Source of the DNA: Enterobacter huaxiensis
Lineage (GTDB): Bacteria > Pseudomonadota > Gammaproteobacteria > Enterobacterales > Enterobacteriaceae
DNA length: 64,000 nucleotides
Assembly: GCF_003594935.2 (NCBI RefSeq)
Contig: NZ_CP043342.1
Span: 1,426,001 to 1,490,000, forward strand
Direction of reading: 5' to 3'
Below are positions 18,442-28,991 of this stretch, in pieces (positions within the stretch are counted from its first letter, which is position 1; each line of letters opens with the position of its first letter). Both the position numbers and the translations under genes were made by a program. The notes below the pieces were generated by a model that worked only from the letters and a program-made list of their open reading frames with translations, ran no database searches and was not told the origin of the DNA.

Positions 18442-18927
18442 ATGCAAGTTTTTATCATGCGTCACGGCGACGCGGCACTCGATGCCGCCAGTGACTCAGT
18501 ACGTCCTTTGACCGTCTGTGGCTGTGACGAATCCCGTCAGATGGCTACCTGGCTTAAAGGTCAAAAAGTGGACATTGAACGCGTTCTGGTGAGTCCTTTC
18601 CTGCGTGCAGAACAGACGCTGGATGTGGTAGGGGAGTGTATGAACCTGCCATCCGGTGTGGATGTTCTCCCTGAACTCACGCCGTGTGGTGATGTCGGTC
18701 TTGTGAGTGCCTACCTGCAGGCGCTGTGCAATGAAGGTGTCGCTTCCGCACTGGTCATTTCCCACCTGCCGCTGGTCGGCTATCTGGTATCTGAGCTCTG
18801 CCCTGGCGAAACGCCGCCGATGTTCACGACTTCCGCCATTGCCAACGTCACCCTCGACGAAACGGGCAAAGGGGTCTTTAACTGGCAAATGAGTCCGTGC
18901 AATCTAAAGATGGCTAAAGCTATCTGA
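18442..18927 (+). CDS. sixA: Phosphohistidine phosphatase SixA
   Basis: This 161-residue histidine-phosphatase-superfamily protein has the RHG motif at residues 7-9 (MRHGD, nucleophile His8) and a second His in ISHLPLV. In E. coli SixA removes phosphate from the phosphotransferase NPr of the nitrogen PTS; earlier work linked it to ArcB. It is monocistronic, between fadJ and the convergent smrB. Confidence 0.95.
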   Translation: MQVFIMRHGDAALDAASDSVRPLTVCGCDESRQMATWLKGQKVDIERVLVSPFLRAEQTLDVVGECMNLPSGVDVLPELTPCGDVGLVSAYLQALCNEGVASALVISHLPLVGYLVSELCPGETPPMFTTSAIANVTLDETGKGVFNWQMSPCNLKMAKAI

Positions 18928-18973
18928 CGTGACGTGCGATAAGGCGGGGTGCAGCGTGCTTCCCGCCTTCCTG

Positions 18974-19525
18974 TCAGGGCAGCTCCGGTGGTTGCCACTC
19001 CTCAACTTCAATCAACACCAGCAATGCGGCATCTCCGCCGTACTCCTTGGGTGCCTGATGAAACGCCATCACGTGTGGATGCTGAGCCAGCCACAGCGGC
19101 GTTTGTTGCTTGAGAATATGCTTACCGTGGCCGTGCATCACGCAGGCGCAAAACACATGCTCGCGGCGGCAGGCGGCTATCAACGCACCCAGCTCCTGCT
19201 TCGCCTGCATCTGGGTTAACCCGTGCAAATCGAGAAACAGCTCCGGCGAGTAATCGCCGCGGCGTAATTTTTTCAGTTCAAAGTGGCTGACGTCTTCGCG
19301 CACGTACTTCACGGCTCCCTGCGTGTTAAGCAGCGGCTGAAATTCATCTGAAAAATAGTGGCTGTTGTCCGCCTGTTCTTGCAGAAGCCGTTTGACCGGT
19401 ACTTCAGTGATTTTTTTGCGCTGGGGACGGTGGACGATGGTGTCCTGCCTGATTTGACGCGTCCCGGTCATAAGCTGTCGGAAGAGCGTCTGATCCTCCT
19501 CGCTGAGCGATGTTTTCTTTTTCAT
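18974..19525 (-). CDS. smrB: Ribosome rescue endonuclease SmrB
   Basis: This 183-residue protein has an N-terminal helical extension and a C-terminal Smr domain (about residues 95-175) with [11 protein letters not shown] and [11 protein letters not shown], the two conserved Smr motifs. E. coli SmrB recognises collided ribosomes and cuts the mRNA between them. It is convergent with sixA and divergent from prmB, as in E. coli. Confidence 0.95.
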   Translation of the reverse strand: MKKKTSLSEEDQTLFRQLMTGTRQIRQDTIVHRPQRKKITEVPVKRLLQEQADNSHYFSDEFQPLLNTQGAVKYVREDVSHFELKKLRRGDYSPELFLDLHGLTQMQAKQELGALIAACRREHVFCACVMHGHGKHILKQQTPLWLAQHPHVMAFHQAPKEYGGDAALLVLIEVEEWQPPELP

Positions 19526-19670
19526 TCTTCTGTCTCATCTCTTATTTCCCCCAGTGTACCTGACTAAACGCATTTTTTAACCTCAAGCGGCACGCGTCAT
19601 TGCTGATTTATCGCCGTCTTCATGGCAAACTAGCCGCCGAAAATTATGCGAGCGTGCCCTGGAGGAAAGA

Positions 19671-20603
19671 GTGGATAAAATTTTTGTCGATGAAGCAGTA
19701 AACGAGCTGCATACCATACAGGACATGTTGCGCTGGTCGGTTAGCCGCTTCAGCGCCGCCAATATCTGGTACGGCCACGGCACCGATAACCCGTGGGATG
19801 AGGCCGTTCAGCTGGTGCTGCCGTCCCTCTACCTGCCGCTGGATATTCCGGAAGACATGCGTACCGCGCGCCTGACCTCCAGCGAGAAGCACCGCATCGT
19901 TGAGCGCGTGATCCGCCGCGTGAACGAGCGTATCCCGGTAGCCTACCTGACCAATAAAGCCTGGTTCTGCGGCCACGAGTTCTATGTTGATGAACGCGTG
20001 CTGGTGCCGCGCTCGCCGATTGGTGAGCTGATCAACAGCCAGTTCGACGGAATCATTAACCGTCAGCCTCAGCACATCCTTGATATGTGCACCGGCAGCG
20101 GCTGCATCGCGATTGCCTGCGCCTATGCCTTCCCGGAGGCCGAAGTGGACGCGGTGGATATCTCCACCGACGCGCTGGCCGTCACCGAACACAATATTGA
20201 AGAGCACGGGCTGATCCATCACGTCACGCCAATCCGCTCGGATCTGTTCCGCGACCTGCCAATGCTGCAGTACGATCTGATCGTGACTAACCCGCCGTAC
20301 GTCGATGCGGAAGACATGTCCGATCTGCCAAACGAGTATCGCCACGAGCCGGAACTGGGCCTGGCGTCGGGTTCCGACGGTCTGAAACTGACCCGCCGTA
20401 TTCTGGCCTGCGCGCCGGATTACCTGGCCGACGACGGCGTTCTGATTTGTGAAGTGGGCAACAGCATGGTACATCTGATAGAGCAGTACCCGGACGTGCC
20501 GTTCACCTGGCTTGAGTTTGACAACGGCGGTGACGGCGTCTTTATGCTGACCAAAGCGCAGCTTCTCGACGCGCGCGAATACTTCAGCATCTACAAAGAT
20601 TAA
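19671..20603 (+). CDS. prmB: Ribosomal protein uL3 glutamine N5-methyltransferase PrmB
   Basis: This 310-residue SAM-dependent methyltransferase has an N-terminal helical domain, the SAM-binding [16 protein letters not shown] and the catalytic NPPY motif in [12 protein letters not shown]. It methylates a glutamine of ribosomal protein L3. The start is GTG at 19671 with GGAGGAAAGA just upstream. It heads the prmB-aroC-mepA-yfcA-epmC-yfcL run. Confidence 0.96.
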   Translation: MDKIFVDEAVNELHTIQDMLRWSVSRFSAANIWYGHGTDNPWDEAVQLVLPSLYLPLDIPEDMRTARLTSSEKHRIVERVIRRVNERIPVAYLTNKAWFCGHEFYVDERVLVPRSPIGELINSQFDGIINRQPQHILDMCTGSGCIAIACAYAFPEAEVDAVDISTDALAVTEHNIEEHGLIHHVTPIRSDLFRDLPMLQYDLIVTNPPYVDAEDMSDLPNEYRHEPELGLASGSDGLKLTRRILACAPDYLADDGVLICEVGNSMVHLIEQYPDVPFTWLEFDNGGDGVFMLTKAQLLDAREYFSIYKD

Positions 20604-20663
20604 TCCAGCGGGCTTCGGCCCGTTTCACAACGCTCAAACACAAACAACAACATCGGAGCCGTG

Positions 20664-21749
20664 ATGGCAGGAAACAGTATTGGACAATTATTCCGCGTGA
20701 CCACCTTCGGGGAGTCGCACGGGCTGGCGCTGGGATGTATCGTTGATGGTGTACCGCCAGGCATCGAACTGACCGAAGCTGATTTACAGCACGACCTTGA
20801 CCGTCGTCGCCCGGGTACCTCTCGCTACACCACGCAGCGTCGCGAGCCGGACCAGGTCAAAATTCTTTCCGGCGTCTTTGAAGGCCGCACCACCGGAACC
20901 AGCATTGGCCTGCTGATTGAAAACACCGATCAGCGTTCCCAGGACTACGGCGCCATTAAAGACGTCTTCCGTCCCGGCCATGCCGACTACACCTACGAGC
21001 AAAAGTACGGCTTCCGCGACTATCGCGGCGGCGGGCGTTCGTCCGCGCGTGAAACCGCGATGCGCGTGGCGGCAGGGGCGATTGCCAAGAAATACCTGCA
21101 GCAGAAATTTGGCATCGTTATCCGCGGCTGCCTGACCCAAATGGGCGATATTCCGCTGGCGATCAAAGACTGGGATCTGGTGGAGCAAAACCCGTTCTTC
21201 TGCGCTGACGCCGACAAAATTGTCGCGCTGGATGAACTGATGCGCGGTCTGAAAAAAGAGGGCGACTCTATCGGGGCCAAAGTGACCGTGGTGGCTGACG
21301 GCGTACCGCCTGGCTGGGGCGAGCCGGTATTCGACCGTCTCGATGCAGACATCGCCCACGCGCTGATGAGCATCAACGCGGTGAAGGGCGTGGAGATTGG
21401 CGACGGTTTTGACGTGGTTCAGCTTCGCGGCAGCCAGAACCGTGACGAAATTACTGCACAGGGTTTCCAGAGCAATCACGCGGGCGGCATTCTCGGCGGT
21501 ATCAGCAGCGGGCAGCAGATTATTGCCAATATTGCGCTGAAGCCGACCTCCAGCATTACCGTGCCGGGCCACACGATCAACCGCTCTGGCGACGAAGTTG
21601 AGATGATCACCAAAGGACGTCACGATCCGTGCGTGGGGATCCGCGCGGTGCCGATCGCCGAGGCGATGCTGGCGATCGTGCTGATGGATCACTTCCTGCG
21701 CCAGCGCGCGCAGAATGCGGATGTGACGACCACCATTCCACGCTGGTAA
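20664..21749 (+). CDS. aroC: Chorismate synthase AroC
   Basis: This 361-residue FMN-dependent enzyme makes chorismate from EPSP, the last shikimate step. Conserved motifs are visible: [19 protein letters not shown] near the start, [14 protein letters not shown] and the [12 protein letters not shown] loop. The ATG at 20664 is preferred to the GTG three bases earlier because CGGAG is well spaced before it and it gives the usual MAGNSIGQ start. mepA begins two bases after the stop. Confidence 0.97.
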   Translation: MAGNSIGQLFRVTTFGESHGLALGCIVDGVPPGIELTEADLQHDLDRRRPGTSRYTTQRREPDQVKILSGVFEGRTTGTSIGLLIENTDQRSQDYGAIKDVFRPGHADYTYEQKYGFRDYRGGGRSSARETAMRVAAGAIAKKYLQQKFGIVIRGCLTQMGDIPLAIKDWDLVEQNPFFCADADKIVALDELMRGLKKEGDSIGAKVTVVADGVPPGWGEPVFDRLDADIAHALMSINAVKGVEIGDGFDVVQLRGSQNRDEITAQGFQSNHAGGILGGISSGQQIIANIALKPTSSITVPGHTINRSGDEVEMITKGRHDPCVGIRAVPIAEAMLAIVLMDHFLRQRAQNADVTTTIPRW

Positions 21750-21751
21750 AC

Positions 21752-22576
21752 ATGAAAAAAACCGCAATTGCTCTGCTGGCGCTGCTCGCCAGTGGAGCCA
21801 GCCTGGCCGCCACGCCGTGGCAGAAAATCACCCATCCTGTGGCGGGAAGCGCGCAGTCCATCGGCGCGTTCTCGAACGGCTGTATCGTGGGCGCGCAAGC
21901 GCTTCCGCTGCAGTCGGATACCTATCAGGTGATGCGCACCGACCAGCGCCGCTACTTCGGCCACCCTGACCTGGTGCTGTTTATTCAGCGCCTTGGGAAT
22001 CAGGTGCATAACCTGGGGCTGGGCACGATGCTGATTGGCGACATGGGCATGCCTGCCGGCGGCCGCTTCAACGGCGGACACGCCAGCCACCAGTCAGGAC
22101 TGGATGTAGATATCTTCCTGCAGCTGCCGAAAGCGCGCTGGAGTTCAGCACAGCTGCTGAAACCGCAGGCGCTGGATCTGGTGGCGCGCGACGGTAAAAA
22201 CGTGGTGCCGTCGCTCTGGACGCGTGATGTCTCCAGCATGATCAAGCTGGCGGCGGAAGATAACGACGTCACGCGGATTTTCGTGAACCCGGCAATTAAG
22301 CAACAGCTCTGCCTGGATGCGGGAACCGATCGCGACTGGCTGCGCAAAGTGCGCCCGTGGTTCCAGCATCGTGCGCACATGCACGTTCGTCTGCGCTGCC
22401 CGGCCAATAGCCTCGAGTGCGAAGATCAGCCGCTACCGCCGCCAGGCGATGGCTGTGGCGCAGAACTGCAAAGCTGGTTTGAACCGGCTAAGCCCGGAAC
22501 CTCAAAGCCTGAGAAGAAGACACCGCCTCCGCTGCCGCCTTCCTGCCAGGCGCTACTGGATGAGCATGTACTTTAA
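21752..22576 (+). CDS. mepA: Penicillin-insensitive murein endopeptidase MepA
   Basis: This 274-residue periplasmic metallopeptidase cleaves D-Ala-meso-DAP crosslinks in peptidoglycan. It has a signal peptide ([19 protein letters not shown]) and Zn-binding motifs [14 protein letters not shown] and [11 protein letters not shown]. The C-terminus is Pro-rich with several Cys. The ATG at 21752 is chosen for the signal peptide; the frame stays open further upstream inside aroC, but that part does not look like MepA. Confidence 0.96.
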   Translation: MKKTAIALLALLASGASLAATPWQKITHPVAGSAQSIGAFSNGCIVGAQALPLQSDTYQVMRTDQRRYFGHPDLVLFIQRLGNQVHNLGLGTMLIGDMGMPAGGRFNGGHASHQSGLDVDIFLQLPKARWSSAQLLKPQALDLVARDGKNVVPSLWTRDVSSMIKLAAEDNDVTRIFVNPAIKQQLCLDAGTDRDWLRKVRPWFQHRAHMHVRLRCPANSLECEDQPLPPPGDGCGAELQSWFEPAKPGTSKPEKKTPPPLPPSCQALLDEHVL

Positions 22577-23385
22577 TGGATAATTTCGTCGATCTGTTTA
22601 TGGTGTCGCCGTGGATGCTGGCGGCACTGTTTTTTGTTGCGATGTTTGCCGGGTTTATCGATGCGCTGGCGGGTGGGGGCGGTTTACTGACCGTTCCGGC
22701 ACTGCTGGCGGTGGGGATGAGCCCTGCCCAGGCGCTCGCCACCAACAAACTTCAGGCCTGCGGCGGGTCGCTCTCCGCCTCGCTCTACTTTATCCGCCGT
22801 AAAGTGGTAAACCTTGCCGATCAGAAGCTGAATATTCTGATGACCTTTATCGGCTCGACCTCAGGTGCGCTGCTGGTTCAGCACGTGCAGTCTGATATTT
22901 TGCGTCAGATCCTGCCGATTCTGGTTATCTGCATTGGCCTCTACTTTTTGCTGATGCCAAAGCTCGGTGAAGAGGACCGCCAGCGTCGTCTGCTCGGCCT
23001 GCCGTTTGCGCTTATCGCGGGCGGCTGTGTGGGGTTCTACGATGGGTTCTTTGGCCCCGGCGCTGGCTCGTTCTACGCGTTAGCCTTCGTGACGCTGGCA
23101 GGCTTTAACCTCGCAAAATCAACCGCCCATGCAAAGGTACTCAACGCGACGTCTAACGTCGGCGGCCTGCTGCTGTTTATCATCGGTGGCAAGGTTATCT
23201 GGGCAACCGGTTTTGTAATGATGGCAGGACAGTTTTTAGGCGCGCGCGTGGGCTCGCGTCTGGTATTGAGCAAGGGGCAAACGCTGATCCGCCCGATGAT
23301 TGTTGTCGTCTCGGCGGTGATGAGTGCCAAGCTACTTTATGACAGCCACGGACAGGAGATCCTCCACTGGTTGGGGATGAGCTAA
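22576..23385 (+). CDS. yfcA: TSUP-family membrane protein YfcA
   Basis: This 269-residue protein has about eight hydrophobic segments and the TSUP (DUF81) motif AGFIDALAGGGGLLTVPALL near residues 21-40, repeated more loosely in the second half as CVGFYDGFFGPGAGSF. TauE/SafE-type relatives export sulfur-containing organic anions. The substrate of YfcA is not known. It overlaps mepA by one base and epmC by one base. Confidence 0.92.
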   Translation: MDNFVDLFMVSPWMLAALFFVAMFAGFIDALAGGGGLLTVPALLAVGMSPAQALATNKLQACGGSLSASLYFIRRKVVNLADQKLNILMTFIGSTSGALLVQHVQSDILRQILPILVICIGLYFLLMPKLGEEDRQRRLLGLPFALIAGGCVGFYDGFFGPGAGSFYALAFVTLAGFNLAKSTAHAKVLNATSNVGGLLLFIIGGKVIWATGFVMMAGQFLGARVGSRLVLSKGQTLIRPMIVVVSAVMSAKLLYDSHGQEILHWLGMS

Positions 23386-23930
23386 TGAACAGTACGCATA
23401 ACTACGAACAGCTGATTGAGATCTTCGACGGCTGTTTTGCTGATGATTTTAATACCCGTCTGATTAAAGGCGACGACGAACCGATCTATCTTCCTGCTGA
23501 TGCCGAGGTTCCGTATAACCGCATCGTGTTCGCGCACGGATTTTATGCCAGCGGGCTACACGAGATTTCGCACTGGTGCATTGCCGGAAAAGCACGCCGC
23601 GAGCAGGTGGACTTTGGTTACTGGTACTGCCCGGACGGGCGTAATGCCGCAACCCAGGGCCAGTTCGAGGACGTGGAGGTAAAACCCCAGGCGTTCGACT
23701 GGCTGTTCTGCGTGGCGGCGGGTTATCCGTTCAACGTGAGCTGTGACAACCTCGAAGGTGATTTCGAGCCAGACCGTATTGTCTTCCAGCGCCGCGTCCA
23801 CGCGCAGGTGATGGAGTATCTTGAGAAGGGCATCCCGGAACGTCCGGCGCGCTTTATCAAGGCCTTACAGAATTATTACCACACGCCGGAGATCACGGCG
23901 GAATGCTTCCCGTGGCCGGAAGATATTTAA
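23385..23930 (+). CDS. epmC: Elongation factor P hydroxylase EpmC
   Basis: This 181-residue protein matches E. coli EpmC (YfcM), which hydroxylates the lysylated Lys34 of elongation factor P. The metal-site segment [17 protein letters not shown] (around residues 59-75) and [20 protein letters not shown] are typical of the family. It starts on the last base of the yfcA stop. Confidence 0.94.
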   Translation: MNSTHNYEQLIEIFDGCFADDFNTRLIKGDDEPIYLPADAEVPYNRIVFAHGFYASGLHEISHWCIAGKARREQVDFGYWYCPDGRNAATQGQFEDVEVKPQAFDWLFCVAAGYPFNVSCDNLEGDFEPDRIVFQRRVHAQVMEYLEKGIPERPARFIKALQNYYHTPEITAECFPWPEDI

Positions 23931-23943
23931 CAGAGGAAAGAAG

Positions 23944-24222
23944 ATGATCGCAGAATTTGAATCACGCATTCTGGCGTTAATTGATGACATGGTGGAACAC
24001 GCCAGTGATGATGAGCTGTTCGCCAGCGGTTATCTGCGTGGTCACCTGACGCTCGCGGTAGCCGAGCTGGAAGCAGGTGACGATCACTCTGCCGACGCCG
24101 TTCACGCTGAAGTCACCCGCAGCCTGGAAAAAGCGATACTGGCCGGGGAACTCTCTCCGCGCGACCAGTCTCTGGTGCTGGGCATGTGGGACAATCTGTT
24201 CCAGCAGGCGAAAGCGAAGTAA
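23944..24222 (+). CDS. yfcL: YfcL family protein
   Basis: This 92-residue acidic, all-helical small protein matches YfcL in sequence and position, last in the prmB-aroC-mepA-yfcA-epmC run. The ATG at 23944 is preceded by AGAGGAAAGA. The function is unknown and there is no signal peptide or membrane helix. A palindromic repeat follows its stop. Confidence 0.9.
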   Translation: MIAEFESRILALIDDMVEHASDDELFASGYLRGHLTLAVAELEAGDDHSADAVHAEVTRSLEKAILAGELSPRDQSLVLGMWDNLFQQAKAK

Positions 24223-24231
24223 GTGTTTCAC

Positions 24232-24268
24232 CTCCCTCTCCCTGTGGGAGAGGGGCGGGGTGAGGGCA
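24232..24268 (+). repeat. Dispersed palindromic repeat, copy 2
   Basis: CTCCCTCTCCCTGTGGGAGAGG is followed by GGCGGGGTGAGGGC, a hairpin with a GTG-type loop. It is almost the same as the element at 44178. It lies between the convergent genes yfcL and mnmC. Confidence 0.75.
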
Positions 24269-24280
24269 GCAGACCGCACC

Positions 24281-26278
24281 CTACTTAACGCTTTTCCCCT
24301 TCAGCAGTTTCCGTACCCACAATCGATTCGGGTTCAGCCCCGCCAGCGTGGTTCTGTCCAGCGGGATCGGCTCGTCGCTCATTTGCGCGGCTAACGCTTC
24401 AGCCAGCAGCGGCGCGGAGCACAAGCCTCGCGACCCTAACCCACCCAGCATATACAGTTCCGGATAAACCGGCGCGCTCGCTGCCGCATCCCGGTTTTCA
24501 GCAAGGCCCTTATAGGCCTCAAGCGTCGCCTCGTAGTCCGGCACGTTTCCCGCCATCGGCAAATGATCGCGCGTTGCACAGCGTACGCCGCAGCGTGCCT
24601 CACCCGCGCTGACGTCAACGGCCTGCGCCCAGTCAGCCTGTGGGAAGCAGTCAACCAGGCGCTGACGGTTTTGCTGCTGATCTTCCTCGCTGTAGCGCGT
24701 ATCCGTTTCGCCGCGACGGTAGCTGGCCCCAATGCAGTGGTGCCCGTTAGACGGGTTTGGAGGAGTGAGATACCCGTCGTAACAGAGCACCTGACGCAGT
24801 TTCTCCAGCGCTGGCGCGGTTGGAATATGGCTTACCTGCCCGCCGACCGGATAAACCGGCAACTTTTCCGTCTGGGCGAACTGGCTGATGCTGTGCCCGT
24901 TGGCGAGCACAACGCTGGCGTGCTGCGCCTCGTTACCCTCGGCAAAACGCAGCGTCCAGCCGCCAGCCCTGCTGAGAGACTCAAGGTTATGGGCATAGTG
25001 AACCGACAGCCCGCGAGACTGCGCAAGGGCAATTGCCGCAGCCGTCAGTTCAGCAGGGCACAGCCAGCCGCCGAGCGGATAGTGAATACCGTCGCAGCCG
25101 GTGTCGACGCCAGCGGTGTCAGAAACCTGCCGTGCGGTGACCGCATGGGCGATCGCGTCAGGCAGGCCCAGGGAGAGCATCTGCGCAATTTTCTGCCGGC
25201 TTTTTTCATCCCAGCCGAGCTGCGTCACGCCGCACCAGTCATGGTCAAAATCGACAGGCAGCATGTCATACAGGCGGCGGGCGAAGGTGAACGCGGCCGG
25301 GAAAAACTGGAACAGCGCGGGGTCATGCGCGCTCAGCAGGGGGTAGAGTGCACCCTGACGATTGCCCGATGCGCCCGTAGCCGGTGCGTCATCGGCGCAG
25401 TAGAGCGTCACCTGCCAGCCGCGATGCAGAAGCGCGAGCGAGAGCAGGGCGCTGGCAATTCCACCGCCGATGATGGCAACTTCACGAGAGCCGCTGGCGC
25501 GGCGGGCATACCAGGGCGCACGAGCGGGGATAGTCAGCTCCTGCTCCATCACCCCGACCAGCATGTCGCGCTTGCGGCCAAAACCTTTGGTCTTTTTCAT
25601 GGTGAAACCTGCCTCCTGCAGCCCGCGGCGGACAAAGCCTGCAGAGGTGAAGGTGGCGAGCGTTGCCCCAGGGCGTGCCAGGCGCGCCATCGCGGCAAAG
25701 AGATGCGGGCTCCACATGTCCGGGTTTTTGGCAGGCGCAAAACCGTCGAGGAACCAGGCGTCAACCTTCTGGTTCATCGCGTCGTCGAGTTTATCGGTCA
25801 GTTCGTTAATATCGCCCAGCCACAGGTCCAGCGTTACGCGCCCGCCGTTCAGCAGCAGACGATGGCAGCCGCCAATGGCCGGTGGCCACTGCGCCTGGAG
25901 CTGTTCTGCCCAGGGGGCAAGTTCAGGCCAGTGCTGATGGGCAAGCCGCAGGTCGTGGGCGGTGAGCGGATATTTTTCAAAACTGACGAAATGTAATCTT
26001 TGGAGCGTAGCCTCTTGGTGGGCAGCGTGAAACTGGTCAAACGCCTGCCAGAGGGTCAAAAAGTTTAGCCCGGTGCCAAACCCGCTTTCCGCCACCACAA
26101 AAAGGCTGCGCGGATGAGTAGGAAAGCGGGTGCTGAGATCGTTTCCGTCGAGGAAAACATAACGGGTTTCTTCCAGTCCGTTATCATTAGAAAAATAGAC
26201 GTCATCAAAATCTCGGGAAACAGGTGTACCCTCAGCGTTGAATTCAAGGTTGGCGGGTTGTATAGCGTTTTGTTTCAC
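24281..26278 (-). CDS. mnmC: Bifunctional tRNA mnm5s2U34 synthase MnmC
   Basis: This 665-residue protein completes the mnm5s2U wobble modification. The N-terminal methyltransferase (about residues 1-240) shows the SAM motif [15 protein letters not shown] and [15 protein letters not shown]. The C-terminal FAD-dependent oxidoreductase (from about residue 260) shows [18 protein letters not shown] and demodifies cmnm5U to nm5U. The start is taken as the GTG at 26278, which aligns with the E. coli Met1 (then [12 protein letters not shown]). An upstream ATG would add 20 residues unlike the family. Confidence 0.95.
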   Translation of the reverse strand: MKQNAIQPANLEFNAEGTPVSRDFDDVYFSNDNGLEETRYVFLDGNDLSTRFPTHPRSLFVVAESGFGTGLNFLTLWQAFDQFHAAHQEATLQRLHFVSFEKYPLTAHDLRLAHQHWPELAPWAEQLQAQWPPAIGGCHRLLLNGGRVTLDLWLGDINELTDKLDDAMNQKVDAWFLDGFAPAKNPDMWSPHLFAAMARLARPGATLATFTSAGFVRRGLQEAGFTMKKTKGFGRKRDMLVGVMEQELTIPARAPWYARRASGSREVAIIGGGIASALLSLALLHRGWQVTLYCADDAPATGASGNRQGALYPLLSAHDPALFQFFPAAFTFARRLYDMLPVDFDHDWCGVTQLGWDEKSRQKIAQMLSLGLPDAIAHAVTARQVSDTAGVDTGCDGIHYPLGGWLCPAELTAAAIALAQSRGLSVHYAHNLESLSRAGGWTLRFAEGNEAQHASVVLANGHSISQFAQTEKLPVYPVGGQVSHIPTAPALEKLRQVLCYDGYLTPPNPSNGHHCIGASYRRGETDTRYSEEDQQQNRQRLVDCFPQADWAQAVDVSAGEARCGVRCATRDHLPMAGNVPDYEATLEAYKGLAENRDAAASAPVYPELYMLGGLGSRGLCSAPLLAEALAAQMSDEPIPLDRTTLAGLNPNRLWVRKLLKGKSVK

Positions 26279-26353
26279 GTAAGTTACTCGTCTGACAGGC
26301 AGTGGCACGATCTTAGCGATGTGAGTCCAATGGTGCAAATTTCCTCAGAAATT

Positions 26354-26371
26354 GGCTGATCGGACTTGTTC
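26354..26371 (+). promoter_or_regulatory. FadR-like activator site upstream of fabB
   Basis: CTGATCGGACTTGTT resembles the FadR consensus CTGGTC-N-GAC-N-TGTT with one change. FadR activates fabB in E. coli from a site at this place, adjoining a FabR palindrome. Confidence 0.7.
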
Positions 26372-26389
26372 GGCGTACAAGTGTACGCT
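26372..26389. promoter_or_regulatory. FabR-like palindrome upstream of fabB
   Basis: GCGTACAAGTGTACGC is a near-perfect palindrome that matches the FabR operator type (GCGTAC...GTACGC). It lies about 50 bases before fabB and touches the FadR site, so repression by FabR and activation by FadR can compete. Confidence 0.78.
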
Positions 26390-26436
26390 ATTGTGCGATT
26401 CGAAACTTTTTATAGTGCGACTTACAGAGGTATTGA

Positions 26437-27654
26437 ATGAAACGTGCAGTGATTACTGGCCTGGGCATCGTTTCCAGCATCGGTAATAACCAGCAGGAAG
26501 TCCTGGCATCTCTGCGTGAAGGACGCTCCGGGATCACTTTCTCTGAAGAGTTTAAAGATTCTGGCATGCGTAGCCACGTATGGGGTAACGTCAAACTGGA
26601 CACCACCGGTTTGATCGACCGTAAAGTGGTTCGTTTCATGAACGATGCCTCTATCTATGCCTACCTCTCCATGCAGGAAGCTATCGCTGATGCTGGCCTG
26701 AGTGAAGAAGTTTATCAGAACAACCCGCGCGTGGGCCTGATTGCCGGTTCCGGCGGTTCGTCTAAAGCGCAGGTATTCGGTGCTGATGCAATGCGCAGCC
26801 CGCGTGGCCTGAAAGCGGTTGGTCCGTACGTAGTGACCAAAGCCATGGGCTCAGCGGTTTCCGCTTGCCTGGCGACCCCGTTCAAAATTCACGGCGTGAA
26901 CTACTCCATCAGCTCTGCATGTGCGACTTCCGCACACTGTATCGGTAACGCGGTAGAGCAAATCCAGCTGGGCAAACAGGACATCGTGTTTGCTGGCGGC
27001 GGCGAAGAGCTGGGCTGGGAAATGGCCTGTGAGTTCGACGCGATGGGCGCACTCTCCACCAAATATAACGAAACGCCAGAAAAAGCGTCCCGTACCTATG
27101 ATGCACATCGCGACGGTTTCGTTATCGCGGGCGGCGGCGGTATGGTTGTCGTTGAAGAGCTGGAACACGCTCTGGCACGTGGTGCACACATCTACGCTGA
27201 AATTGTTGGCTACGGCGCAACGTCCGACGGCGCTGACATGGTTGCTCCATCCGGCGAAGGCGCTGTGCGCTGCATGAAGATGGCGATGCACGGCGTTGAT
27301 ACGCCAATCGACTACCTGAACTCCCACGGCACCTCCACTCCGGTAGGCGACGTGAAAGAGCTGGGTGCGATCCGCGAAGTGTTCGCTGATAAGAGCCCGG
27401 CCATCTCCGCGACCAAAGCGATGACAGGTCACTCTCTGGGTGCCGCTGGCGTGCAGGAAGCGATCTACTCTCTGCTGATGCTGGAACACGGCTTCATCGC
27501 GCCAAGCATCAACGTGGAAGCGCTGGACGAGCAGGCTGCCGGCCTGAACATCGTGACCAAACCAACAGAGGCGACGCTGAACACCGTAATGTCTAACAGC
27601 TTCGGTTTCGGCGGAACGAACGCCACGCTGGTCATGCGTAAGCTGAAAGCATAA
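26437..27654 (+). CDS. fabB: 3-oxoacyl-ACP synthase I FabB
   Basis: This 405-residue condensing enzyme elongates acyl-ACP with malonyl-ACP and is required for unsaturated fatty acids. The catalytic triad is visible: Cys162 in SSACATSAH, His297 in [11 protein letters not shown] and His332 in [13 protein letters not shown], with Lys327. It is monocistronic, with a strong terminator after it and FadR/FabR-like sites before it. Confidence 0.98.
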   Translation: MKRAVITGLGIVSSIGNNQQEVLASLREGRSGITFSEEFKDSGMRSHVWGNVKLDTTGLIDRKVVRFMNDASIYAYLSMQEAIADAGLSEEVYQNNPRVGLIAGSGGSSKAQVFGADAMRSPRGLKAVGPYVVTKAMGSAVSACLATPFKIHGVNYSISSACATSAHCIGNAVEQIQLGKQDIVFAGGGEELGWEMACEFDAMGALSTKYNETPEKASRTYDAHRDGFVIAGGGGMVVVEELEHALARGAHIYAEIVGYGATSDGADMVAPSGEGAVRCMKMAMHGVDTPIDYLNSHGTSTPVGDVKELGAIREVFADKSPAISATKAMTGHSLGAAGVQEAIYSLLMLEHGFIAPSINVEALDEQAAGLNIVTKPTEATLNTVMSNSFGFGGTNATLVMRKLKA

Positions 27655-27675
27655 GCGTTTGAATGTATAGTAGAA

Positions 27676-27701
27676 GGGAGCCTGATGGCTCCCTTTTTTT
27701 A
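27676..27701 (+). terminator. Rho-independent terminator after fabB
   Basis: A perfect stem GGGAGCC/GGCTCCC with loop TGAT and a run of eight T. Confidence 0.93.
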
Positions 27702-27722
27702 TGCCTGAACTTGGAGTTATGC

Positions 27723-28901
27723 ATGACGGCCGTAACCTCAGAAAAAAACGCCACGTCCGGAAACACCTCGCTGTTCCGCATCGCTTTTGCGGTATTCCTT
27801 ACCTATATGACCGTTGGCCTGCCGCTGCCGGTGATCCCGCTGTTTGTTCATCAGGAACTGGGCTATGGCAATACCATGGTCGGCATTGCTGTCGGCATTC
27901 AGTTTTTAGCTACGGTATTAACCCGCGGCTATGCCGGACGCCTGGCCGATCAGCACGGAGCAAAACGCTCGGCGTTGCAGGGGATGTTCGCCTGCGGGCT
28001 GGCGGGCGCCGCATGGCTACTGGCTGCCCTGCTGCCGGTGGAGCCGATGTATAAATTCGCCCTGCTGGTGGTGGGGCGCTTAATCCTCGGTTTCGGTGAG
28101 AGCCAACTGCTGACCGGAACGCTGACCTGGGGAATGGGGCTGGTGGGGCCTGCGCGTTCGGGCAAGGTGATGTCCTGGAACGGAATGGCCATCTACGGCG
28201 CGCTGGCGGCTGGCGCGCCGCTGGGCCTGCTGATCCACAGCACGTTTGGCTTTGCGGTGTTGGCCGCTACCACCATGGTGCTGCCGCTGCTGGCATGGGC
28301 GTTTAACGGTACGGTGCGAAAAGTGCCGGCCCACAAAGGCGAGCGTCCCTCCCTGTGGAGCGTGGTGGGGCAGATCTGGCAGCCGGGTCTGGGGCTGGCG
28401 CTGCAGGGCGTAGGCTTCGCGGTGATAGGGACCTTCGTCTCCCTGTACTTTATGAGCCGCGGCTGGGCGATGGCTGGATTTACGCTGACCGCGTTTGGCG
28501 GCGCGTTTGTACTGATGCGCGTGCTGTTTGGCTGGATGCCGGATCGCTTTGGCGGCGTGAAGGTGGCGGTGGCGTCGCTGGTGATTGAGACCCTCGGTCT
28601 GGTGCTGCTCTGGCAGGCACCGACCGCGTCTGTTGCGCTGCTGGGTGCGGCGCTGACCGGCTGCGGCTGTTCGCTGATTTTCCCGGCGCTTGGCGTTGAG
28701 GTGGTGAAACGCGTGGCCCCGCAGGTGCGCGGTACGGCGCTGGGCGGGTATGCGGCCTTTCAGGATATCTCCTACGGCGTCACCGCGCCGCTCGCGGGCC
28801 TGCTGGCCACATCCTTTGGCTATCCGTCAGTATTTCTTGCCGGGGCCGTTTCGGCGGTGGTGGGGATTGTGGTGACGCTGGTGGCGTTTCGCAGAACTTG
28901 A
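27723..28901 (+). CDS. yfcJ: MFS transporter YfcJ
   Basis: This 392-residue membrane protein has about 12 hydrophobic segments and MFS motifs ([15 protein letters not shown] between helices 2 and 3, and [12 protein letters not shown]). It matches E. coli YfcJ in place between fabB and flk. The substrate is unknown; related E. coli transporters include the arabinose exporter family. The ATG at 27723 is chosen for its GGAG six bases upstream; an earlier Met falls inside the fabB terminator. Confidence 0.92.
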   Translation: MTAVTSEKNATSGNTSLFRIAFAVFLTYMTVGLPLPVIPLFVHQELGYGNTMVGIAVGIQFLATVLTRGYAGRLADQHGAKRSALQGMFACGLAGAAWLLAALLPVEPMYKFALLVVGRLILGFGESQLLTGTLTWGMGLVGPARSGKVMSWNGMAIYGALAAGAPLGLLIHSTFGFAVLAATTMVLPLLAWAFNGTVRKVPAHKGERPSLWSVVGQIWQPGLGLALQGVGFAVIGTFVSLYFMSRGWAMAGFTLTAFGGAFVLMRVLFGWMPDRFGGVKVAVASLVIETLGLVLLWQAPTASVALLGAALTGCGCSLIFPALGVEVVKRVAPQVRGTALGGYAAFQDISYGVTAPLAGLLATSFGYPSVFLAGAVSAVVGIVVTLVAFRRT

Positions 28902-28909
28902 GCCGTTGT

Positions 28910-28988
28910 TGCCGGGTGGCGGCTGCGCCTGACCCGGCCTACGATTCGTGGTTTTGTAGGCCCGGTACGCGGAGCGCCACCGGGCAAA
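28910..28988. repeat. Paired REP-type palindromes between yfcJ and flk
   Basis: GCCGGGTGGCGGCTGCGCCT is followed by ACCCGGCCTAC, then after about 13 bases by the inverse partner with GTAGGCCCGG and GCGCCACCGGGC. This is the usual head-to-head arrangement of enterobacterial REP elements between convergent genes. Confidence 0.85.
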
Positions 28989-28991
28989 AGG

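Noticed and set aside
20784..21767. 327-residue minus-strand frame opposite aroC
   Set aside because: It is antisense to aroC and His/Arg-rich without motifs.
24563..25996. 477-residue plus-strand frame opposite mnmC
   Set aside because: It lies wholly antisense to a clear MnmC gene and has no family resemblance, so it is a by-product of the high GC content at third codon positions.
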